Origin: JAVEDQ01 sp035468175
GTDB lineage: Bacteria; Actinomycetota; Actinomycetes; Frankiales; Frankiaceae
Direction of reading: 5' to 3'
Length of the DNA: 15,055 bases
Assembly: GCA_035468175.1 (NCBI GenBank)
Contig: DATITC010000027.1
Coordinates: forward strand, 1 to 15,055
Shown here piece by piece: positions 1-5,102 of the stretch (its first letter is position 1; each line of letters opens with the position of its first letter). The notes beneath the pieces are model-generated. The model saw only the letters and a program-made list of their open reading frames with translations. It was not told the origin of the DNA and did not search any database. Made by a program: the position numbers and the translations under genes.

Positions 1-873
1 AGCGTCGGCACCGGTTCCTCCGGTCTGCAGACCGCCGTCGACGCTCTCGGTGACAAGTACAGCCCCACGGCCCGCCCCGACGGCAAGTACGTGCTCAACA
101 TCGGTCACCACGTGCACGGCGGCGAGATCTTCGCTCCGCAGCACGGCGTCGTCCACATCGTCGACGGCGGTGGTGGGACCGAGGGTCTCAGCTACTCCAC
201 CGTCAAGGCCGGGTCCCAGTGGCGGACGGGTCACTTCGAGCACCTGCGGGCCACGGTCACCGGTGCCAGCATCCAGCTCGACTTCATGTGCGGGCCGGTC
301 TGGCCGGTGAAGCCGGCGAAGGAGCCGTGCACGCAGAGGTCGGTGATGCACAGTTCGACGGTCAGCGCGGGGACCGGCAGCGGTGGCGGAGGAGGCACGG
401 CTGAGTTCGTCACGAACCCAGGGCTGGAAACGAACCAGAACGGCTGGACCGGTGTCTACAACGGCAACTCCACGGTGGCCCGCTCTTCGGCGGCCGCACA
501 CACCGGGAGCTGGTCGCCCCGGCTCGGCAGCAAATCCAGCGGCCTCACGACGGTCGGCGTCAACAACGTCAACCCGGTCTGGGTCACCAGTTCGAGCGCG
601 GGGACGCCCTACAGCACCGGAGGGTGGGTGCGGGCCACCACCGCCGGCAGCACGGTGCGGGTCGCAGTGAAGGAGGTGTCGGGCACCAGCACGGTCGCCT
701 CCGCACAGTCCGCCACGCTCACCCTCAACGACACCGCCTGGCACCAGCTGCCGGCGCTGACCTACAGCGCCAAGGGCACCGGGAACCAGGTGAAGCTCAG
801 CCTGATCTCGACGAATCTGAACACGAGCCGGGCTCTGTTCTTCGACGACCTCAGCCTGACCGCGCCGAACTAG
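1..873 (+). CDS. C-terminal part of a secreted phosphoesterase-like protein with a carbohydrate-binding-like domain (partial)
   Basis: The frame is open from the first base, so the start lies upstream of the window; 290 codons are visible before the TAG at 871-873. The first ~95 residues contain NIGHHVHGGEIF, HGVVHIVDGGGG and a following HFEHLRATVTG stretch. These resemble the last strands of calcineurin-like metallophosphoesterases, where a GHxH metal motif precedes a GGGG turn. A Gly-rich linker (SGGGGG, about residue 125) leads to a beta-rich domain beginning FVTNPGLETNQNGW and ending LFFDDLSLTAPN. That pattern is typical of CBM4/9-like carbohydrate-binding modules. Known of such proteins: they are secreted and act on phosphoesters outside the cell. 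No N-terminus or signal peptide can be seen, so enzyme class and export are inferred. An alternative is another secreted hydrolase with the same C-terminal module. The 3' end overlaps the convergent gene by 4 bp. Confidence 0.6.
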   Translation, partial: SVGTGSSGLQTAVDALGDKYSPTARPDGKYVLNIGHHVHGGEIFAPQHGVVHIVDGGGGTEGLSYSTVKAGSQWRTGHFEHLRATVTGASIQLDFMCGPVWPVKPAKEPCTQRSVMHSSTVSAGTGSGGGGGTAEFVTNPGLETNQNGWTGVYNGNSTVARSSAAAHTGSWSPRLGSKSSGLTTVGVNNVNPVWVTSSSAGTPYSTGGWVRATTAGSTVRVAVKEVSGTSTVASAQSATLTLNDTAWHQLPALTYSAKGTGNQVKLSLISTNLNTSRALFFDDLSLTAPN

Positions 874-1418
874 ACCTGCTGTCCGCTCCGCGTCTCGGCG
901 CTGCTGGGGCGTGACTGCGCCGGCAGCTGCGCCGACGAGCCCGGTGCCAAGCGTTCGATCGGCTCCAGCCAGGGCCCGTCGAACCACAGAGGTTCCCCGT
1001 CGAGCATTGGAGCGAGCACGGTCGACCACCATTCCGACTGGGCGGGATCGTCGCCCAGCCGTTGGTAGTCCTCACGTGAGGCGAAGGTGACCCCGGCGAC
1101 GATGGTGCCGTCCTCGGCTGCGAGCAGGTCCTCGCGAAGGAAACCCGGGACATTCCGGTCCCGCACCCATTGCTGCAGGGCGGCGCGCATCTCGTCGCCG
1201 CCGGACCGCATCTTGCCGATCATCACCGTGCCGTAGCGCCCCGTCTCGTCGGTCAGGAAGGACCGGATCTGCTCCCGGAACTCGGGGCTGTCCACGTGCC
1301 CGTGCACGCTGACGGCATGATCCACAGCGGCGCGCACCACCTCGTCCTCTTCGCCGGTCATGGTGAGGCTGCAGTTGTTCTCGCTCGGCAGCGCCCGGCA
1401 GTCTGCGATCTTCCGCAT
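870..1418 (-). CDS. DUF1059 domain protein with a C-terminal ABM-like (ferredoxin-fold) domain
   Basis: This encodes 182 residues from the ATG at 1418. An upstream in-frame ATG at 1427 is less likely, because a perfect AGGAGG (minus strand, 1428-1433) sits directly against that codon but 9 nt from the 1418 ATG, which is ideal. Residues 1-55 (MRKIADCRALPSENNCSLTM, then HAVSVHGH and EFREQIRSFL) match the small DUF1059 domain, with Cys7 and Cys16. Residues ~60-150 (GTVMIGKMRSGGDEM, VPGFLREDLLAAEDGT, VAGVTFASREDYQRL) look like a dimeric alpha/beta-barrel, as in antibiotic-biosynthesis-monooxygenase-like proteins. No catalytic role can be assigned. The protein has no signal peptide or membrane segment and is probably cytosolic. 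Its TAG stop shares the CTAG at 870-873 with the stop of the convergent gene. The 115 bp upstream to the next gene show no clear terminator. Confidence 0.72.
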   Translation of the reverse strand: MRKIADCRALPSENNCSLTMTGEEDEVVRAAVDHAVSVHGHVDSPEFREQIRSFLTDETGRYGTVMIGKMRSGGDEMRAALQQWVRDRNVPGFLREDLLAAEDGTIVAGVTFASREDYQRLGDDPAQSEWWSTVLAPMLDGEPLWFDGPWLEPIERLAPGSSAQLPAQSRPSSAETRSGQQV

Positions 1419-1533
1419 GCGACTCATCCTCCTCGAGGTGCGCCCCCGGGCGGCCCGGGTCAGGTCGCGATCGGGGGAGGGAAGAGTGGCACCGTTCGCC
1501 GCGCCGAGCAACCCTCGGCGGGATCCGGCGCCG

Positions 1534-2397
1534 TCAGCCGTTCGACGTCGTTCGCGCCCGGTAGAGAGCGACCCCGAGGACGAGGAGGACAGCGACCACG
1601 GCCGCCACCGCCAAGCTGCCGACCACGCCGAACGCGCCGGTCATCGCGACGACGGGGGACAGGATCAGCGGGCTGGGCGAAGGCGACGGCGTGGGGGTTT
1701 CGGTCGGCGCCGCCGGGGTGATGCCGGCTGCTCCTGAGGAGAGTGCTCTCGGGCTGTCGCCGCCGGTGCTCCTCGGGGTGGGGCCCGCGCCGGGGGTAGC
1801 CGATCCGGCGCCGGTCCCGCCGCCGGCGTCCGTCGTGGCGGCGTTGCCGTCGCTCGAACCGTTGCTGCTGGATCCCGGGCTGCTGGATCCCGGGCTGCTG
1901 GATCCCGGGCTGTTGGGTCCCGTGCTGCTGCTGGAGCCGGAACCACTTGACGCCGAGCCCGCGCCGCCGCCGACCGGTCCCGACGGCGTCGTCGGGTTCG
2001 CGGGGCTGCTCGGTGGGACCGGAACGGTGCTCGGCTGCGGCGAGGAAGGGCCGCTTGACGTCGGCGTCGGGGTCGGCGTCGCTGTTGACGTGGGACTTGC
2101 TGTCGGGCTGGCTGTGGGGGTGCTTGTCGGGCTCGCGGTCGGACTGCTGGTGGGTGACGGGGACGTCGACTGGGTCGGTGACGCCGTCGGGGATGCGGTC
2201 GTCGACGGACCGGTGCTGGGGGAGGCGCTCGTCGAAGGAGCTGCGCTCGCCGTGGCGAGCCCGAGGCCGACGGCCGCCGGCACGCCCACCGCGGCGACCA
2301 GGCCGAGGGCGACCACTGCCCCGACCTGCGTCTTCGTGCGCGAGCGGCTTCGCCCGGACCTCTCAGCAGCTGCCTGCCATGTTTCGATACGACCCAT
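1534..2397 (-). CDS. Mucin-like Ser/Thr/Pro-rich surface protein with signal segment and C-terminal membrane anchor
   Basis: This encodes 287 residues from the only in-frame ATG, at 2397. A GTG 60 bp upstream at 2457 is possible, but neither start has a good Shine-Dalgarno sequence. Residues 1-24 are basic (RSGRSRSRTK). They are followed by a hydrophobic stretch (about 25-50) ending ATASAAPS, which reads as a signal peptide or signal anchor. Residues ~53-245 are almost entirely Ser, Thr, Pro, Ala and Gly, with SPTASPT-type repeats and a run of GSSSP units; such segments are typically cell-wall spanning and often O-glycosylated. Near the C-terminus a ~27-residue hydrophobic helix (from VVAMTGAFGVVGS) precedes a short basic tail (RARTTSNG), giving an extracytoplasmic stalk anchored at the membrane. 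There is no LPxTG motif. No folded domain or enzyme is visible. The gene is divergent from the MFS pair and may share its control region. Confidence 0.7.
   Translation of the reverse strand: MGRIETWQAAAERSGRSRSRTKTQVGAVVALGLVAAVGVPAAVGLGLATASAAPSTSASPSTGPSTTASPTASPTQSTSPSPTSSPTASPTSTPTASPTASPTSTATPTPTPTSSGPSSPQPSTVPVPPSSPANPTTPSGPVGGGAGSASSGSGSSSSTGPNSPGSSSPGSSSPGSSSNGSSDGNAATTDAGGGTGAGSATPGAGPTPRSTGGDSPRALSSGAAGITPAAPTETPTPSPSPSPLILSPVVAMTGAFGVVGSLAVAAVVAVLLVLGVALYRARTTSNG
1865..1924 (-). repeat. Four 15-bp tandem units encoding (S)SSPG in the surface-protein stalk
   Basis: On the + strand, ctgctggatcccggg occurs three times exactly (1865-1879, 1880-1894, 1895-1909), followed by a diverged fourth copy (1910-1924). 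In the coding strand this gives repeated Pro-Gly-Ser-Ser-Ser. In-frame units of 15 bp can expand or contract by slippage without breaking the gene. Confidence 0.9.
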
Positions 2398-2496
2398 AAG
2401 CAGATATCTGCCCACCGAACAGACAGATCTCTCAGATTCTGCAGTCCAACGCGTCACTTTTTGCAGCGCTTGCCGAAATGCGGGCAGGCTGGTGTC
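2398..2496. promoter_or_regulatory. Divergent control region with a 12-bp palindrome and CAGAT repeats
   Basis: These 99 bp separate the surface-protein start (2397, minus) from the chosen MFS start (2497, plus). A perfect palindrome GCAGATATCTGC lies at 2400-2411, two bases from the surface-protein ATG. Further CAGAT motifs occur at 2424 and 2433, the latter within CAGATTCTG. This layout fits an operator overlapping a divergent promoter. I could not identify convincing -35/-10 hexamers on either strand, so promoter placement is open. Confidence 0.4.
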
Positions 2497-5067
2497 GTGA
2501 GTTCGCCGCCGCCCGCCCCAGCTTCGACCGACCCCTCGCAGGAGGGGTATCAGCCGAACCCGAACCGCTGGTGGACGCTGGTCGCGGTCAGCCTCGGCAC
2601 GTTCATGCTGCTCGTCGACATCACGATCATCAACGTCGCTCTGCCGGACATCCAGAAGCAGCTCGGTGCGTCGTTCTCCGATCTCCAGTGGGTCATCGAC
2701 GCCTACGCCCTGACGCTGGCGTCGCTGCTGCTCACCACCGGGTCGCTCGCCGACCTCTACGGTCGCCGGCGGCTGTACATGCTGGGCCTCGGCGTGTTCA
2801 CGTTTGCGTCGCTGCTGTGCGGGATGTCGACCTCACCACTGATGCTGATCCTTGCCCGCGGCTTCCAGGGCGTCGGGGGCGCCGTGATGTTCTCCGTCTC
2901 GCTCGCGCTGCTGGCCAGTGCCTTTTCAGGCCGGGAGCGGGGCGTCGCCTTCGGGGTGTGGGGTGCGATCACCGGCTTGGCCGTGGCCATCGGTCCGCTC
3001 CTCGGCGGCGCGCTGACCTCCGGGTTGTCCTGGCGCTGGATCTTCTTCGTCAACCTCCCGCTCGGACTGGTCGCGGTCCTGCTGACCAAGTCGAAGGTGT
3101 CCGAGTCGCTGCAGCGCGGGGCGCGCCGCCCCGACTGGGCCGGCTTTGTCAGCTTCACCGCCGCGCTCAGCCTCCTGGTCTTCGGCCTCATCCGCTCCGG
3201 GGAGAAGGGGTGGACGTCATCGCAGGTGCTCGGCTCGTTCGCGGCCTCCGCCCTCCTCCTCCTCCTGTTCGTCGTGCTGGAGCTGCGCGGTCGCGCCCCG
3301 ATGTTCGACCTCAGCCTGTTCCGGCTGCCGACCTTCGTCGGCGGCTCGCTGGCCGCCTTCTCGCTGTCGGCGTCACTGTTCGCCATGCAGCTCTACCTGG
3401 TGCTCTACCTGCAGGACGTCCTCGGCTACTCGGCGTTCGGCACCGGCCTCCGGCTCCTGGTGCTGTCCGGCGGCATCATCCTCACCAGCACGGTGGCCGG
3501 CCGGCTGACCTCACACGTCCCGGTGCGGTTCCTCATCGGACCCGGCCTGCTGCTGGTCGGTCTCGGGCTGGTCCTCATGCGCCGCATCAACCCCACATCG
3601 GACTGGACCGCGCTCGTCCCTGGCCTCTTCATCGCCGGCGTCGGCACCGGACTGGTGAACCCGCCGCTGGCCTCGACCGCCGTCGGCGTGGTCGAACCGG
3701 CCCGCTCGGGGATGGCGTCCGGCATCAACTCCACGTTCCGCCAGGTCGGGATCGCGACGGGTATCGCAACCTTCGGCTCACTGTTCGCCTCCTCCGTCAC
3801 CGACCAGGTGTCCAAGGCCCTGGCCGGCGCCCCACCGCAGATGGCCGCAGGGCTGTCCAGCGCCGTGAAGAACGGTGCGGGCTCGCAGGCGATCGCCGCC
3901 TTCCCCGAGCAAATGCGTTCCTACGCTGCCGCGGTCGCGAAGGGCAGCTTCGTGTACGGCCTCCGGCAGATCCTGCTGATCGCCGCCGTCGTCGCCTTGG
4001 TCGGCGGCGTGCTGGGTCTCCTTCTCATCCGGGGCAAGGACTTCGCAGGAGCCGCACAGGGAGCCGCTGCGGGCGGTGACGGTGCTCCGGCTGGCGGTGC
4101 TTCGAGCGCCGACGACGCGGCGACAGCCGGGAGCGGAGCGCCTCAGGCCGAGACCGTGCCGGGTGACGCGCACGGCCATGACACCGGTGATCCGCAGGGG
4201 GCCGACGCGGAATCCGATGCGGACACCGGTCCGCTTGTGCTACCAGGCTTCTCGACCGACGAGCCTCAGGACCACCCTGTCGGGGGAACGCTCCACTACC
4301 AGGAGTCGGAGCACGTGGACGACCCGCAGGTGCACGGTGTCGTGACGCACACCGACGACCGCCCCTTCGAAGGCGTCCCGCTGACGATCACCACCAGCGA
4401 CGGGGAGCCCGTGGCCGTGGTGCACAGCGATGCCGAAGGTCGATACGCGGTTTCGGTGCAGCCGGGCAGCTACATCGTCATCGCCAGCCCGGAGGGCTGC
4501 CAGCCCGACGCCCGGCGCGTCAGCGTCCCGGCCGGAGCGGTCGGCGAAGCGTCCGAGTTCGTGCTCGACGGCGACGGCTTGGTCTACGGCCGGGTGCGGG
4601 GAGCTGCCTCGGGCGTCGTCACCCTCTTGGACGGCGCGGGCGAGATAGTGGCGCGATCCGACATCGAGCACGACGGCAGCTACGAGCTCGTCGGGCTCCG
4701 GAGCGGCCTGTACACGGCCGCCGTCGTGGTCCCCGGGGCGGCGCCGGCCGCGCATCAGATCGAGGTATTGCCGGGGGACGCGCGCGAATACGACCTCGGG
4801 CTGGGGCCGGCCGACCTGACCGAGAACGACCTGGACCCGGACGGCGACGCGGGGCCGGCCTCCGACGGCGCCCCAGAATCAGACGGCGCCCCAGAATCAG
4901 ACGGAGCCCCAGGATCAGACGGAGCCCCTGGCTCGAGCGACACACCGTCGCCCTTCTCTGCGGGTCTGCATCCGGTGGCGATGGTGCGGGGTGGCACGGG
5001 TATCAGTGGGCTACCCGGATCCCCGGGCAACGGGGTTGCATCTCGCCCCGATCGGGAAGAAGACTAG
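2497..5067 (+). CDS. DHA2-family (EmrB/QacA-type) MFS exporter with C-terminal carboxypeptidase-regulatory-like domains
   Basis: This encodes 856 residues from the GTG at 2497 (GTG-AGT-TCG). A TTG at 2461 in the same frame would add 12 poorly conserved residues, so the start is uncertain. About 14 hydrophobic helices span residues ~25-520. The loop after helix 2 holds the MFS motif A (GSLADLYGRRRLYMLG). LVDITIINVALPD in helix 1 and WRWIFFVNLPLG near helix 6 are hallmarks of DHA2 drug:H+ antiporters. After the last helix an acidic Ala/Gly/Asp-rich linker (~530-605) leads to two beta-sandwich repeats (~611-690 and ~693-768), with EGRYAVSVQPGSYIV and DGSYELVGLRSGLYT turns typical of carboxypeptidase-regulatory-like domains. 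An SDGAPE repeat tail ends the protein. The family usually has ~500-550 residues, so the C-terminal third is an addition. The substrate is unknown. It probably forms an operon with the next gene, 35 bp downstream. Confidence 0.85.
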   Translation: MSSPPPAPASTDPSQEGYQPNPNRWWTLVAVSLGTFMLLVDITIINVALPDIQKQLGASFSDLQWVIDAYALTLASLLLTTGSLADLYGRRRLYMLGLGVFTFASLLCGMSTSPLMLILARGFQGVGGAVMFSVSLALLASAFSGRERGVAFGVWGAITGLAVAIGPLLGGALTSGLSWRWIFFVNLPLGLVAVLLTKSKVSESLQRGARRPDWAGFVSFTAALSLLVFGLIRSGEKGWTSSQVLGSFAASALLLLLFVVLELRGRAPMFDLSLFRLPTFVGGSLAAFSLSASLFAMQLYLVLYLQDVLGYSAFGTGLRLLVLSGGIILTSTVAGRLTSHVPVRFLIGPGLLLVGLGLVLMRRINPTSDWTALVPGLFIAGVGTGLVNPPLASTAVGVVEPARSGMASGINSTFRQVGIATGIATFGSLFASSVTDQVSKALAGAPPQMAAGLSSAVKNGAGSQAIAAFPEQMRSYAAAVAKGSFVYGLRQILLIAAVVALVGGVLGLLLIRGKDFAGAAQGAAAGGDGAPAGGASSADDAATAGSGAPQAETVPGDAHGHDTGDPQGADAESDADTGPLVLPGFSTDEPQDHPVGGTLHYQESEHVDDPQVHGVVTHTDDRPFEGVPLTITTSDGEPVAVVHSDAEGRYAVSVQPGSYIVIASPEGCQPDARRVSVPAGAVGEASEFVLDGDGLVYGRVRGAASGVVTLLDGAGEIVARSDIEHDGSYELVGLRSGLYTAAVVVPGAAPAAHQIEVLPGDAREYDLGLGPADLTENDLDPDGDAGPASDGAPESDGAPESDGAPGSDGAPGSSDTPSPFSAGLHPVAMVRGGTGISGLPGSPGNGVASRPDREED
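4861..4932 (+). repeat. Four 18-bp tandem units encoding SDGAP(E/G)
   Basis: The tail of the first MFS protein carries four consecutive 18-bp units encoding SDGAPE, SDGAPE, SDGAPG and SDGAPG. The units differ by only a few bases, indicating recent slippage expansion. They give a flexible acidic tail after the Ig-like domains. Confidence 0.85.
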
Positions 5068-5082
5068 TTAGCAAACGTAACT
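5066..5082. promoter_or_regulatory. 17-bp inverted repeat AGTTA-N7-TAACT between the two MFS genes
   Basis: AGTTA (5066-5070) and TAACT (5078-5082) flank GCAAACG. The repeat starts within the stop codon of the first transporter and lies about 20 bp before the start of the second. It is AT-rich within very GC-rich DNA, as operators of TetR- or MarR-type repressors often are. No regulator gene is present in the window, and function is not proven. Confidence 0.35.
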
Positions 5083-5102
5083 ACTACTGGCACGGAGGGC
5101 TC

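Noticed and set aside
4855..4935. CRISPR-like or intergenic tandem repeat
   Set aside because: The units are 18 bp, directly adjacent with no spacers and in frame within the first MFS protein, so they are coding repeats.
5041..5066. Rho-independent terminator at the end of the first MFS gene
   Set aside because: CCCGATCGGG is a short palindrome within the coding end, without a loop or a T tract, and the next gene follows after 35 bp with a good ribosome site.
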